Positions 45,614 through 54,856 are shown, counted from the stretch's first letter. The stretch: 64,000 nt of DNA from Gymnodinialimonas ceratoperidinii (GCF_019297855.1 NZ_CP079194.1:979501-1043500), one strand, 5' to 3'. Notes: generated from the letters alone by a model not told the origin. A program made the numbers and translations.

Positions 45614-45901
45614 ATGATACGTTCCGAGCTGATTCAGAAGCTTTCTGACGAAAACCCGCACCTCTATCAGCGCGACGTCGAACGGATCGTCAATTCGATT
45701 TTCGAGGAAGTCATCGATGCTCTTGCCTCGGGTGACCGAGTCGAGCTGCGCGGTTTCGGGGCGTTCTCGGTGAAGAAACGCGACGCCCGGATCGGCCGCA
45801 ATCCCCGCACGGGCGAAAGTGTCTCGGTGGAAGAAAAGCATGTGCCTTTCTTCAAGGCGGGGAAACTGCTACGCGACAGGCTGAACGGTCAAGAAAGCTA
45901 G
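45614..45901 (+). CDS. ihfB: Integration host factor, beta subunit
   Basis: A 95-residue DNA-bending protein of the HU/IHF family. The N-terminal [15 protein letters not shown] and the arm [10 protein letters not shown], followed by [15 protein letters not shown], identify the beta subunit; IHF alpha differs in the N-terminus. It acts as a heterodimer in recombination and promoter architecture. In many proteobacteria rpsA is just upstream; here tRNA-Arg is, 239 bases away. Confidence 0.93.
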   Translation: MIRSELIQKLSDENPHLYQRDVERIVNSIFEEVIDALASGDRVELRGFGAFSVKKRDARIGRNPRTGESVSVEEKHVPFFKAGKLLRDRLNGQES

Positions 45902-45943
45902 GCGTAACGGTCCTTGGGGGCCGTGGGGCCCGAGGGGGATGCT

Positions 45944-46312
45944 TTGAAAATTCTACGGTTTGTGAAACTCCTGTTTCTGGTGCTGGTCCTGCTGGCGCTG
46001 GTGTTCCTGTTTTTCGCCAACAACGACCCGGTCGTGCTGAACCTGATGCCCGATGCGCTGGCCAATGCCATGGGCATGCGGAACGAGTTCACGGTGCCGC
46101 TGTTTCTCGTGGTCGTGGGCGCGCTGCTGATCGGCATCGTGGTGGGCTATGTTCTGGAGTGGCTGCGCGAGCACCAGTATCGGGCGGAGGCCCGGGTGCA
46201 TCGGCGCGAAGCAAGCCGGCTGCGGCAGGAAGTGGCCGCCGTGAAGGGCCGCGGGAGCGACGAGCAGGACGAGGTTCTGGCGATCCTCGAAGACTCCGAG
46301 ACCGCGCGCTAA
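45944..46312 (+). CDS. LapA-like (DUF1049) inner-membrane protein
   Basis: A 122-residue protein with two hydrophobic helices (about residues 6-24 and 48-70), an arginine-rich cytosolic coiled segment after them and an acidic C-terminus. This is the LapA/YciS (lipopolysaccharide assembly protein A) domain order. The best start is TTG 45944, with GAGGGGG five bases upstream, because the first helix begins directly after it. It is between ihfB and trpF, as LapA genes often follow ihfB. Confidence 0.8.
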   Translation: MKILRFVKLLFLVLVLLALVFLFFANNDPVVLNLMPDALANAMGMRNEFTVPLFLVVVGALLIGIVVGYVLEWLREHQYRAEARVHRREASRLRQEVAAVKGRGSDEQDEVLAILEDSETAR

Positions 46313-46316
46313 GCCT

Positions 46317-46961
46317 GTGCCTGACGTTTCGATCAAGTTCTGCGGCCTGAGCCGGGCGGAAGACGTGTCCGCGGCGGCGGAGGCGGGTGCGCGCTACGTG
46401 GGCTTCGTTTTTTTCGAGAAATCACCGCGCAACGTCTCGGTCGCCCAGGCGCGCGATCTGGCGCTGGAGGTGCCGATGGGCATCGCCAAGGTGGCCCTTG
46501 TGGTCAATCCGGACGACGCCACGCTGGACGAGATCGTCGCGCAGGTGCCGCTGGACATGCTGCAGCTTCACGGATCGGAGCCGCCCGGGCGCGTCGCCGA
46601 GATCCGCGCCCGCTATGGCTTGCCGGTGATGAAGGCGATCGGTGTGGCGGAGGCCTCGGATCTCGAGGCGATCGATCGTTATGCGCCGGTGGCCGATCAG
46701 CTGCTTATCGACACCAAGAAACCGAAGGATGCGGATCGGCCCGGAGGCAACGGCCTGACGTTTGACTGGCGCCTGCTGGCCGGGCGCAAGTATTGGACCG
46801 TCCCGTGGATGCTCGCAGGAGGGCTGACGCAGGACAACGTCGCGGAAGCGGTTCGGGTCACGGGGGCGCGTCAGGTCGATCTGAGTTCGGCCATCGAGAG
46901 CGCGCCGGGGGTCAAGGATGCGGCCCGGATGAAGGCTTTTGCCGCAGCGCTGCGGGACTGA
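46317..46961 (+). CDS. trpF: Phosphoribosylanthranilate isomerase
   Basis: A 214-residue TIM-barrel enzyme of tryptophan synthesis that turns N-(5-phosphoribosyl)anthranilate into the carboxyphenylamino-deoxyribulose phosphate. The catalytic Cys is in KFCGLS near residue 8 and the catalytic Asp in LLIDTKK near residue 126; the [10 protein letters not shown] and [15 protein letters not shown] blocks bind phosphate. GTG 46317 is four bases after the LapA-like stop. It is followed by trpB. Confidence 0.95.
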   Translation: MPDVSIKFCGLSRAEDVSAAAEAGARYVGFVFFEKSPRNVSVAQARDLALEVPMGIAKVALVVNPDDATLDEIVAQVPLDMLQLHGSEPPGRVAEIRARYGLPVMKAIGVAEASDLEAIDRYAPVADQLLIDTKKPKDADRPGGNGLTFDWRLLAGRKYWTVPWMLAGGLTQDNVAEAVRVTGARQVDLSSAIESAPGVKDAARMKAFAAALRD

Positions 46962-46992
46962 GGGACGTCGCCGCGCTGCGCGCGTCGACCAA

Positions 46993-47045
46993 CTGGGGGG
47001 CTTGCCCCCCAGACCCCCCAGGATATTTAAGGAACGAGGAAGGGC
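46993..47045 (+). repeat. Intergenic hairpin/GGATATTT repeat element, copy 3
   Basis: CTGGGGGGC-TT-GCCCCCCAG (46993-47012) then ACCCCCCAGGATATTTAA and GGAACGAGGAAGG. The order hairpin, C-run, GGATATTT and purine-rich tail matches copy 1. It sits between trpF and trpB, whose ATG is 30 bases further. Confidence 0.6.
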
Positions 47046-47075
47046 AGGGCGTGCCCGTGGTGTTGGAGACACGAT

Positions 47076-48305
47076 ATGCCGGACGATCTATTGAACAGCT
47101 TCATGACAGGCCCTGACGAGAAGGGTCGGTTTGGCGATTTTGGCGGGCGGTTCGTGTCGGAGACGCTGATGCCGTTGATCCTCGAACTGGAGGAGCAATA
47201 CGAGCACGCGAAGACGGACGAGAGGTTCTGGGCGGAGATGAACGATCTCTGGACCCATTACGTGGGCCGGCCCTCGCCGCTTTATTTTGCCGAGCGTCTG
47301 ACGGAGCGGTTGGGGGGTGCGAAGATCTACCTCAAGCGCGACGAGCTGAACCATACGGGCGCGCACAAGATCAACAACGTGTTGGGGCAGATCATTCTCG
47401 CGCGGCGGATGGGCAAGAACCGCATTATTGCCGAGACGGGCGCCGGGCAGCACGGGGTGGCGACGGCGACGGTCTGTGCGAAGTTCGGGTTGAAATGCGT
47501 CGTCTACATGGGTGCCACGGACGTGGAACGGCAGGCTCCCAATGTATTCCGGATGAAGCTTCTGGGCGCCGAAGTTGTGCCGGTGACGTCCGGGCGCGGG
47601 ACCTTGAAGGACGCGATGAATGACGCGCTGCGCGACTGGGTGACCAATGTGCGCGATACTTTCTACTGCATCGGGACGGTGGCGGGGCCGCATCCTTATC
47701 CGGCGATGGTGCGGGATTTCCAGGCGATCATCGGCAAGGAAGCGAAAGAGCAGATGATGGCAGCCGAGGGGCGCTTGCCGGACACGCTGGTGGCCGCGAT
47801 CGGTGGCGGATCGAACGCGATGGGGCTGTTCTTCCCGTTCCTCGACGACAAGGATGTGGATATCATCGGTGTCGAGGCCGGCGGTCACGGGGTCGATCAG
47901 AAGATGGAGCATTGCGCCTCGTTGACCGGGGGACGGCCCGGGGTGTTGCACGGGAACCGGACCTACCTGCTGCAGGATGAGGACGGGCAGATCCTGGAGG
48001 GGCATTCGATCAGCGCGGGGCTGGATTATCCCGGGATCGGGCCGGAGCATGCCTGGCTGCATGAGATCGGGCGGGCGCAATATGTCTCGATCACCGACAA
48101 GGAGGCGCTGGAGGCGTTCCAGCTGTCTTGCGAGACCGAGGGGATCATTCCGGCGCTGGAGCCGTCCCATGCGCTGGCCCATGTGGCCAAGATTGCACCC
48201 GATCTGCCGAAGGATCACCTGATCTGCATGAACATGTGCGGGCGGGGCGACAAGGATATCTTCACCGTGGCGCGCGCGCTGGGGTGGGAGATGGATGGGT
48301 TCTGA
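47076..48305 (+). CDS. trpB: Tryptophan synthase beta chain
   Basis: A 409-residue PLP enzyme joining indole and serine. Lys98 in [10 protein letters not shown] carries PLP, GAGQHG and GGGSNA bind the cofactor phosphate, and the C-terminal CGRGDKD is conserved. Length is normal. It is 114 bases after trpF; trpA is not adjacent but lies at 56054-56857 on the other strand. Confidence 0.97.
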   Translation: MPDDLLNSFMTGPDEKGRFGDFGGRFVSETLMPLILELEEQYEHAKTDERFWAEMNDLWTHYVGRPSPLYFAERLTERLGGAKIYLKRDELNHTGAHKINNVLGQIILARRMGKNRIIAETGAGQHGVATATVCAKFGLKCVVYMGATDVERQAPNVFRMKLLGAEVVPVTSGRGTLKDAMNDALRDWVTNVRDTFYCIGTVAGPHPYPAMVRDFQAIIGKEAKEQMMAAEGRLPDTLVAAIGGGSNAMGLFFPFLDDKDVDIIGVEAGGHGVDQKMEHCASLTGGRPGVLHGNRTYLLQDEDGQILEGHSISAGLDYPGIGPEHAWLHEIGRAQYVSITDKEALEAFQLSCETEGIIPALEPSHALAHVAKIAPDLPKDHLICMNMCGRGDKDIFTVARALGWEMDGF

Positions 48306-48441
48306 TTTTTTGGGATGTGCAGGGTTGCTCACCTCATCCAAGCATCTGATTTAGAACAAAAATCCGTTTTTCTTTAGCCTTTTCTCGTCCCCCCAAGCGG
48401 GGTCGCGTTCGCGTGTGCGAGAGCGAACGTGAGCGCGACGG

Positions 48442-48822
48442 TCAGCTCTCCGCTGACACGGCGTGGGCTTCCAGCACCTCCAGGGGAATGATTTCGAGCG
48501 CGCGGCGGTGCGTGGCGTCGAGGTTGACCCGCGGGGCGGCGCCCTCTTCGGCGGCCTGCATCCAGCGGCTGGCGCAGAGGCACCAGCCGTCGCCCGGTTT
48601 CAGGCCCGCAAAGCCGAACTCGGGGCGCGGTGTCGAGAGGTCGTTGCCGACGTATTTGGAATAGGCGAGGAACTCTGCCGTCATCACGCAGCAGACGGTG
48701 TGCGAACCGCTATCCTCGGCGCAGGTGTCGCAGGCACCGTTGCGGAAATAGCCGGTCATCGGGTCTGTCGAGCAGGTTTTCAATGGCGTGCCGCGCACGT
48801 TCACGGAGGGCTCCGGTTGCAT
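48442..48822 (-). CDS. DUF2237 domain protein
   Basis: A 126-residue, cysteine-rich protein of the DUF2237 family of unknown function. The conserved positions are CSTDPMTGYFRNGACDT, HTVCCVMTAEFLAYSKYVGNDLSTP (abbreviated span residues 41-66) and GDGWCLCASRW. The paired cysteines may bind metal or form disulfides, but no signal peptide is present. The 135-base gap after trpB contains a GCGTTCGC/GCGAACGT hairpin. Confidence 0.85.
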   Translation of the reverse strand: MQPEPSVNVRGTPLKTCSTDPMTGYFRNGACDTCAEDSGSHTVCCVMTAEFLAYSKYVGNDLSTPRPEFGFAGLKPGDGWCLCASRWMQAAEEGAAPRVNLDATHRRALEIIPLEVLEAHAVSAES

Positions 48823-48904
48823 CGCTTTCCCCTTCTGTCTGGTCCCGTCTGACTGGACCTCTCACCACAGCTTGGCACGGGCGCGGGGCGGGCGACAAGG
48901 CGGC

Positions 48905-49921
48905 TCAGGCGGACCAGTCGATCCAGCGGCCGTGAAAGTCGACGCGGCCAAGATCGAGACGCAGATCACCGGGCCAGAGACGCAAGGTCAGGGCCGCACC
49001 ACGGGCGCCGCCGTCGTCTTCCATCTGCACGAAGGCCAGCGGGCTTTGCGCGGTGGCGGCGCGGCCGGCCGCTTCGATGAGGGAAAGGCCCTCGCCCTGC
49101 TTCGCGGCGGGGAAATACTGCCAGGCAACCGTGGTGTAGATCATCCGGCAGTGGCCCGGCGATGGGGCAAGGCGCGGCTCCAGCCAGTCGATGGCATCGG
49201 CGCGGTCCACCGGGGGAGGGGGCAGGGCGAGGGCGGCCTCGGTCAGGGCAAGGCGCTCGGGCTGGTCGGGCCAGAGGTAGGCGCGCAGGCGGAGGGCGTC
49301 GCGTTGCGGATCGAGCGGGTTCAGGTCAACGCCGCGCCGGGACGCGATGCGGGGACGGGTGGCGGGCGGCAGGGGGCCATTCCACGTTGGCGTGAGGGTC
49401 AGCGCCGCATCCTCGGGGCCGAAGAAATGCGCGCCGATGCGCAGCGCGAAACGGTCGAAGTTGAGGTTCAGCCCGGCGCTCGCCCCCAGTTCCGAGAGCT
49501 CCAGCGGCAGGTCGTGATGCGCCGCGATGACATGGGCGGCCGCAATGAGGGCGCTGGCGCGGCGGACCTCGTTGGTTTGCGGCGGGCTGTCGATGAAGCG
49601 GTCGATGGCCTCGGCGTGGTTGGTGAGGGTCTGCGCCACGGCGTCCCAAAGCGCGTCGTCACTGGCATCGTGGGGCGGGTAGACCTCGGCCAGCGTGGGA
49701 TCACCCGAGAGGCGCAGCGCATGGAGCGCGCCGCAGAGCCGCAGGGGCACGGATTGGCCGCGCGGGCCGACGTCGCCCGGCCAGTCGAAGAGGCGGTCGG
49801 TGAAGGGCGTGCCGGGGTGCAGGCGCGTGGCAAACAGGTTGCAGAGCTGCACCATGAAGGGCGAGCCGAGGATCGCACAGGCATGGGCGTGAAACGCGAA
49901 GGCGTCGCGCAGGCGGCTCAT
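48905..49921 (-). CDS. DUF2332 domain protein
   Basis: A 338-residue protein of the DUF2332 family. A segment LELSELGASAGLNLNFDRF near residue 140 resembles the nucleotide-binding beginning of Rossmann-like methyltransferases, and the middle GVDLNPLDP block is typical of the family. Function is unknown. The ATG overlaps the pth stop by four bases, so it is translationally coupled to pth. Confidence 0.85.
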   Translation of the reverse strand: MSRLRDAFAFHAHACAILGSPFMVQLCNLFATRLHPGTPFTDRLFDWPGDVGPRGQSVPLRLCGALHALRLSGDPTLAEVYPPHDASDDALWDAVAQTLTNHAEAIDRFIDSPPQTNEVRRASALIAAAHVIAAHHDLPLELSELGASAGLNLNFDRFALRIGAHFFGPEDAALTLTPTWNGPLPPATRPRIASRRGVDLNPLDPQRDALRLRAYLWPDQPERLALTEAALALPPPPVDRADAIDWLEPRLAPSPGHCRMIYTTVAWQYFPAAKQGEGLSLIEAAGRAATAQSPLAFVQMEDDGGARGAALTLRLWPGDLRLDLGRVDFHGRWIDWSA

Positions 49922-50625
49922 CCGCGGAACTTGTCGGCCAGCTTCTGCAGCGCGCTGCGGGCGTCGGGGGCGGGCGCGTCGGCTTCGGGTGGCGTAGCTG
50001 CGGCGGCCGGGGGCTGCGATTGCGGCTTGGCTTTGGGCGCGGTAGTGGAGGAGCGCGGCGGCGCCACGCGGAGCGCCACGGCGTTGAGGAACTTGCCGCT
50101 GTCGTCCTTCGCCAGCTGTGGCGCGCCGTCCGAGACGCCGCGCAGCACATCGTCGAGCCACTCCTGCTCGGCCTTGGCGAAATCGCTGAGGACGTAGCCC
50201 GGCACCCGGTCCTTGTGGCCGGGGTGGCCGACGCCCAGACGCACGCGGTCATAGTGCGGGCCGATGTGCTGATGGATCGAGCGCAGCCCGTTGTGGCCGG
50301 CGTGGCCGCCGCCCGCCTTGACCCGCACCTTGGCGGGGGCGAGGTCGATCTCGTCATGCCAGACGGTCACATCGGTGCTGTCGAGCTTGTAGAAGCGCAT
50401 CGCCTCGCCCACGGATTGGCCGGAGAGGTTCATGAAGGTCTCGGGCTTGAGGAGCAGCACCTTTTCGCCGTCGAGAACGCCCTCGGTGATCTTGCCCTGG
50501 AACTTGGCGCGCCAGGGCGCGAAGCCGTGATCCTCGGCGATGCGATCCACGGCCATCCAGCCGATGTTGTGGCGGTTGCCCGCGTATTTCGCGCCCGGAT
50601 TGCCCAGACCGACCCAAAGCTGCAT
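49918..50625 (-). CDS. pth: Peptidyl-tRNA hydrolase
   Basis: A 235-residue Pth that recycles peptidyl-tRNA. The catalytic His19 lies in GNRHNIGW, and GNPG, KPxTFMNLSG (residues about 61-70), DEIDL and GGGHAGHNGLRS are all seen. The conserved domain ends near residue 183; a Pro/Ala-rich tail of about 50 residues ending in DARSALQKLADKFRG extends it beyond typical 190-residue Pth. CAGGGGGCC precedes ATG 50625. Divergent from the MDR gene; rplY lies about 2.3 kb away on the same strand. Confidence 0.95.
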   Translation of the reverse strand: MQLWVGLGNPGAKYAGNRHNIGWMAVDRIAEDHGFAPWRAKFQGKITEGVLDGEKVLLLKPETFMNLSGQSVGEAMRFYKLDSTDVTVWHDEIDLAPAKVRVKAGGGHAGHNGLRSIHQHIGPHYDRVRLGVGHPGHKDRVPGYVLSDFAKAEQEWLDDVLRGVSDGAPQLAKDDSGKFLNAVALRVAPPRSSTTAPKAKPQSQPPAAAATPPEADAPAPDARSALQKLADKFRG

Positions 50626-50722
50626 GACTGGCCCCCTGTACTTGCGCCCATGTGATATGGGTTGGGTCTGCGTTTGCCAAGGCAATGTGGGCCGAGGCAG
50701 CTGCACCGACAGGAGAGAACCG

Positions 50723-51736
50723 ATGGAACAGCCCAAGACAATGCGCGCCCTCGTGCTGCGCGCGCCCGGTGCGCCGTTGCAGTTGGAAGAGGTGCCCTGC
50801 CCGGAGCCGGGGGCAGGCGAGGTGCTGGTGCGGGTCGTGGCCTCTCCGATCAACCCGTCGGATCTGGCGATGCTGCAGGGTGAATACGGCTTGGGCTGGC
50901 CCTATCCGTTGATCCCGGGGCTGGAAGGCTCGGGCGTCGTGGTGCAGGGCGGCGGCGGCGTGATGGCGCGGTTCATGGTCGGTCGGAATGTGGCGCTGGT
51001 GGGCGAGACGCAGGGGCTGTGGGCGGAATATGTCGTGGTGCCCACGGGCCGGGTCCTGCCCCTGCCCAAGGACCTGCCGCTGGGGGTGGGGGCGAGTTGC
51101 TTCGTGAACCCGCTGACCGCCATGGCGCTGGTGCAGGAGGTCTTGGACGCGGGCGAAAAGAGCGCCGTGTCGACGGCCGCGGGCGGGGCGCTCGGAGCAA
51201 TGATCCGGCGGCGGGCGGCGCAGAAGGGGGTGGAGATCATCAATATCGTGCGCACGGAGGCACAGGTGGAGGCGCTGAAGGCCGAGGGCGCGCACCACGT
51301 GTTGAACGAGACCGAGGCGGGTTTCGAGGCCGCGCTGGCCGAGGCCTGCAAGGCGCTGCGCTGCCGGGTGGCGTTTGATGCCGTGGGCGGCGCGATGACC
51401 TACCGGCTGGCCGAGGCGCTGCGCGGTGGGGGCAAGATCCTGATCTACGGCGGCTTGTCCGGAGAACCCACGACGCTCCATCCCGGCACGATGATCTTCA
51501 AGGGGTTGAACGTGCAGGGGTTCTGGCTGTCGAAGCGGTTGGAGAGGATGGCCGCGCCCAAGGTGTTCCTGATGATGCGGGAGGTGACGAAAGGATTGCA
51601 GGAAGGCTTCGCGCAGACCCGCGTGGCGCGCTCGGTTCCCTTGGAAGAGGCCGCGCGGGCACCGTCGGACTATGCAAGAGACATGAGCGGCGGCAAGATA
51701 CTGATCTCGACCGGCGCCTACCCGCTGGGGCTTTGA
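50723..51736 (+). CDS. Zinc-independent MDR/quinone-oxidoreductase-like dehydrogenase
   Basis: A 337-residue medium-chain dehydrogenase/reductase. The GroES-like N-terminal domain (with SPINPSDLAMLQGEYG) lacks the usual structural zinc cysteines, and the NADPH-binding fold is seen at about residues 148-195 (AAGGALGAMIRRRAAQKG). The YGGLSGEP segment is family-typical. Related enzymes reduce quinones or enals. CAGGAGAGAACCG precedes the ATG. It is followed 40 bases later by the FkbM methyltransferase gene. Confidence 0.87.
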   Translation: MEQPKTMRALVLRAPGAPLQLEEVPCPEPGAGEVLVRVVASPINPSDLAMLQGEYGLGWPYPLIPGLEGSGVVVQGGGGVMARFMVGRNVALVGETQGLWAEYVVVPTGRVLPLPKDLPLGVGASCFVNPLTAMALVQEVLDAGEKSAVSTAAGGALGAMIRRRAAQKGVEIINIVRTEAQVEALKAEGAHHVLNETEAGFEAALAEACKALRCRVAFDAVGGAMTYRLAEALRGGGKILIYGGLSGEPTTLHPGTMIFKGLNVQGFWLSKRLERMAAPKVFLMMREVTKGLQEGFAQTRVARSVPLEEAARAPSDYARDMSGGKILISTGAYPLGL

Positions 51737-51776
51737 CGCCCTCAAATCGCCAAAATCGCCTTCTAACGGGCAGGAT

Positions 51777-52490
51777 ATGACAGAAATGACCCCTCCCCCC
51801 GACGCCGGTGCAGAGCGCGTCTTCGAAATCAACGGCGTGTCGCTCGGGCTGCCGGAGGGTCTGGCGAATGCGTCGATCATCGATAAGCTGGCCGATGGCA
51901 GCTACGAGGCCGACGAGGCGCGCGCGGTGGATCGCTGCGTGCGGCCGGGCCTGCGGGTTCTCGAACTGGGGGCAGGGCTCGGCTATGTCGGCACCCTTGC
52001 GGCGCTGAAGAGCGAGCCGGAGAATATCCTGTCGGTGGAGGCGAACCCGGAGCTGTTGCCGGTGATCCGCGCCAATCACGCGCGCAATGGCGTGGAGGAG
52101 GTCAGCCTGATGCACGGCGCGGTGGTGGGGCACGCGGAAGAGGGTGCGACAGCGCGCTTCCACATCGCCGGCGGGTTCACCGGCTCGCGGCTGGGCGCGC
52201 GCGGCGGGCGGCAGGTCGAGGTGCCGCTGATCGGATTCCACGAGCTGATCCGGGCGCAAAGGCCCCATGTCGTGCTGATGGATGTGGAAGGGGCGGAAGC
52301 GGGCTATTTCGACCGCGCGTGGAAATGCCCGCTGCGGTTCTGCGTGATGGAGATCCACCCCAAGCAATATGATGCGGCGGTGATCAAGAAGATCGTCGAC
52401 CGGATGAGCGCCATGGACATGACCTATGATCCGGTCACCTCGCGCGGCAAGATCCTCGGGTTCCGCAAGGTCTGGAGCGAGGGCGTCTGA
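51777..52490 (+). CDS. FkbM family methyltransferase
   Basis: A 237-residue AdoMet-dependent methyltransferase. Motif I VLELGAGLGYVGTLAA is near residue 62, motif II-like SVEANPELLPVIRANH follows, and DVEGAEAGYF (about residue 165) is the FkbM signature. FkbM enzymes mostly O-methylate sugars or polyketides. The target is unknown. It is downstream of the MDR gene, possibly in one transcript. Confidence 0.87.
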   Translation: MTEMTPPPDAGAERVFEINGVSLGLPEGLANASIIDKLADGSYEADEARAVDRCVRPGLRVLELGAGLGYVGTLAALKSEPENILSVEANPELLPVIRANHARNGVEEVSLMHGAVVGHAEEGATARFHIAGGFTGSRLGARGGRQVEVPLIGFHELIRAQRPHVVLMDVEGAEAGYFDRAWKCPLRFCVMEIHPKQYDAAVIKKIVDRMSAMDMTYDPVTSRGKILGFRKVWSEGV

Positions 52491-52493
52491 GCG

Positions 52494-52591
52494 CGAGCGG
52501 CAGTGTTTGGGGCTTCTGTCGGATTGAGTTGCATTTTCCAGGATGAAGAGGGAGCGGGGCGTGCTGCGGCGGGCCTTGGGGGCTGGTTGGC
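52494..52591 (+). repeat. Diverged direct repeat, copy A (GATGAAGA element)
   Basis: Begins CGAGCGGCAGTGTTTGGGG, contains GATTGAGTTGCATTTTCC and AGGATGAAGAGGGAGCGGGG, and ends near GGGCCTTGGGGGCTGG. It aligns with 52631-52729 at an offset of 137-139 bases. Confidence 0.65.
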
Positions 52592-52630
52592 TCGTGGAGG
52601 GGAGTTGCCGTGGCGGGTGCGGCAAAGGCG

Positions 52631-52729
52631 CGACCGGCAGCGTTTGGGGGCAGGTGTGGGATTGAGTTGTAATTGCCAAGATGAAGGGGGGAGCGGCGCG
52701 TGCTGCGGTGGGCCTTGGTACTTGGTGGC
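52631..52729 (+). repeat. Diverged direct repeat, copy B (GATGAAGG element)
   Basis: Begins CGACCGGCAGCGTTTGGGGG, contains GATTGAGTTGTAATTGCC and AAGATGAAGGGGGGAGCGG, ending near GGGCCTTGG. Its AATTGCCAAGATGAAGG resembles the tail of the repeat element at 20.8 kb. Confidence 0.65.
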
Positions 52730-52836
52730 GGGCTGGGGATGGGTGTTTGTTAGCAGCTTGGGGGGCGGGCGCTTGGTGCGGTCGATATGGCGCTTTGTCT
52801 GAGGTTGTCGCGCGGGGCCTTGTTGTCGCAAAGGAA

Positions 52837-52868
52837 AAGCGCCGCCCGGGGGGATCCGGACGGCGCTT
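52837..52868 (-). terminator. Intrinsic terminator of rplY
   Basis: On the minus strand AAGCGCCG, a GC-rich middle with additional CCGG pairing, and CGGCGCTT followed by TTCC. It begins 25 bases after the rplY stop. Confidence 0.75.
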
Positions 52869-52893
52869 CAGGTTGGTGCTTGAGGGCGGAAGA

Positions 52894-53547
52894 TTACTCT
52901 TCGTCGACCTCGATGGCCGGCACTTCGTCGGGTGCGGGCTGGTCTTCGTCGTCGGCTTCGCTCTCGGAGGAGACGAGGCCGGACGGCGCGGTCAGGTTCG
53001 CGATCACGAAGTCACGGTCGATCGTGGCTTTCGCACCCTCGGGCAGCGTGACCGAGCTGATCGTCACGGTGTCGCCGATTTCGAGACCGGTGAGATCGAT
53101 GGTGATCTCTTCGGGGATGTCACCGGCGGTCACGCGCAGCTCGACCTCAGGGCGGACCATCGTCAGAACGCCGCCCTTTTTCAGGCCGGGGCATTCTTCT
53201 TCGCCGACAACGGTGACGGGGATGAAGAGCGCGATCTTCGAGGTGCGCTTCAGGCGCATCAGATCGACATGCGTCGGCAGGTCCTTGACCACATCGCGCT
53301 GCACGTTGCGGCAGATCACGCGCACGTCGTCTTCGCCTTCAACCTTCAGGTTGAACAGCGTCGAGAGGAAACGACCGTCTTTCAGGCGCTTGAACAGCAC
53401 GTTGTAGGGGATGTTGATCGCCAGCGGATCAAGGCCGCCACCATAAACGATACCGGGCACCTTGCCTTCACGGCGTGCTTGACGAGCGGCCCCCTTGCCT
53501 GTCCCCGTACGTGCCTCAGCGATAAGATCAGGAATCTCACCAGCCAT
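52894..53547 (-). CDS. rplY: 50S ribosomal protein L25/general stress protein Ctc
   Basis: A 217-residue Ctc-type L25 that binds 5S rRNA. The N-terminal L25 domain (to about residue 95, with [21 protein letters not shown]) is followed by the TL5 C-terminal beta domain and an acidic tail ending EVDEE. ATG 53547 follows AGGAGAATTCC. The gene commonly clusters with pth; here they are separated by the MDR, FkbM and repeat region. Confidence 0.95.
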   Translation of the reverse strand: MAGEIPDLIAEARTGTGKGAARQARREGKVPGIVYGGGLDPLAINIPYNVLFKRLKDGRFLSTLFNLKVEGEDDVRVICRNVQRDVVKDLPTHVDLMRLKRTSKIALFIPVTVVGEEECPGLKKGGVLTMVRPEVELRVTAGDIPEEITIDLTGLEIGDTVTISSVTLPEGAKATIDRDFVIANLTAPSGLVSSESEADDEDQPAPDEVPAIEVDEE

Positions 53548-53683
53548 TGGAATTCTCCTAGAGTTATGAGCCGCCTCCAAGGGTGTCGGCTCTGGGTTCG
53601 TAAGACCGCGCGTATAGGGGAGGAGGGCGGTTTTGGAAAGCCCCCTCTTGCACCTTCTCTAAGCCCGTGCCAGCGGTGGCGCC

Positions 53684-54856
53684 ATGTCCGTCTTGACCGC
53701 TCTCGCCCTCTCGCGTCGCCCGCTCATCGCCTTCATGATCGTCGGCGTGTTCTGGGGCAGTTTTGCCGCCCAGGTTCCGGTGCTGAAAGCCGGGATCGGG
53801 GCCGATGACGCGACCTTCGGGCTGGTGCTTCTGGGCACCTCGATGGGGTTGGTGGCGACCATGTGGCTGGCGCCGCCTTTCGACCGTCGCCTGGGCAGTT
53901 GGGCGATGCCCGCCGCCGCCGCACTCTTCGCCTGCGTGGCGCTGGGTCCCGCGCTGGCAAGCGGCGCGGTGACGTTCTTCGTGGCGATGCTGCTGGCGGG
54001 CTTTTGCTCGGGGATGCTCGACGTGGTGATGAATGCCCGCGTCTCGGAGCTAGAGGCGCGCCACGGGCGCAGCCTGATGAATGCGAATCACGCCATGTTC
54101 TCGGTCGCTTACGCGATATCGGCGATCCTGACCGGCTTCGCGCGGGAGGCCGGATACGCCCCCGGCCAGATCTTCGTGGCCGTCGCCGTCACGATCGCCG
54201 CCATGGCGCTGTTCCTGCGAACGGAAGTGACGCCGACAGACGACGCGGCGCGGCGCGCGAACCGGTTTCCCTGGGGCGTGGTCCTGCTTTGCGGGGCGAT
54301 CGTGCTGGTCGCCTTCTTCGTGGAGGCCACGGTCGAGGCCTGGTCGGCGCTCCATATCGAGCGCACCTTGGGCGGGCGCGCCGCCGAGGGTGCCTTCGGC
54401 CCGGCGATCCTGGGGCTGACGATGGCCGTGGGACGCTTCTCGGGGCAGGCGCTGACCGAGCGGTTCAGCGAACATGCGATCATCGTGATCGGCACCGGGC
54501 TTGCCTGTATCGGGTCGGTGATCGCGGCGGCCTCGGTGACGCCGCTGATGGCCTACGTGGGCTTCGGCGCGATGGGTCTGGGAATCGCCGCGGTGGGGCC
54601 GGTGGGCCTCGCGATCGTGGGACGCCTGGTGCGCCCTGAGCACCGGACCGCCGCCGTGGCGCGGGCGGCGGTGATCGGCTTCATCGGCTTCGTTCTGGCG
54701 CCCTCGTTGATGGGCTTCATCTCGGGGGCGGTGGGTCTGCGATGGGCCTTCGTCACCGTCGGCGCCATCGCCTTGCTTGCGCCGCTGCTGGCGGTCTACC
54801 TGCGGCGGAGCTACACCCAGCCGTCGGAAAAACCCTTGGGCACCAGCAGGTTGTGA
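53684..54856 (+). CDS. MFS transporter
   Basis: A 390-residue major facilitator with about twelve helices. The sequence from SGMLDVVMNARVSELEARHGRSLMN (about residues 107-131) resembles the YbjJ-like MFS branch of unknown substrate. It ends inside the 3' end of the lldD-like gene on the other strand, an overlap of 46 bases. The final residues after LRRSYTQ are encoded in that overlap. Confidence 0.85.
   Translation: MSVLTALALSRRPLIAFMIVGVFWGSFAAQVPVLKAGIGADDATFGLVLLGTSMGLVATMWLAPPFDRRLGSWAMPAAAALFACVALGPALASGAVTFFVAMLLAGFCSGMLDVVMNARVSELEARHGRSLMNANHAMFSVAYAISAILTGFAREAGYAPGQIFVAVAVTIAAMALFLRTEVTPTDDAARRANRFPWGVVLLCGAIVLVAFFVEATVEAWSALHIERTLGGRAAEGAFGPAILGLTMAVGRFSGQALTERFSEHAIIVIGTGLACIGSVIAAASVTPLMAYVGFGAMGLGIAAVGPVGLAIVGRLVRPEHRTAAVARAAVIGFIGFVLAPSLMGFISGAVGLRWAFVTVGAIALLAPLLAVYLRRSYTQPSEKPLGTSRL

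Larger units (their letters stand above)
52491..52893. other. Non-coding region with an imperfect duplication
   Basis: A 403-base gap between the FkbM methyltransferase and rplY. It contains two diverged copies of an approximately 98-base sequence (52494-52591, 52631-52729) and the rplY terminator at 52837-52868. No convincing gene is seen; the reading frames crossing it have no family likeness. Confidence 0.6.

Noticed and set aside
46961..47076. Leader peptide/attenuator before trpB
   Set aside because: The hairpin here matches the general intergenic repeat family and no short tryptophan-rich frame precedes it.
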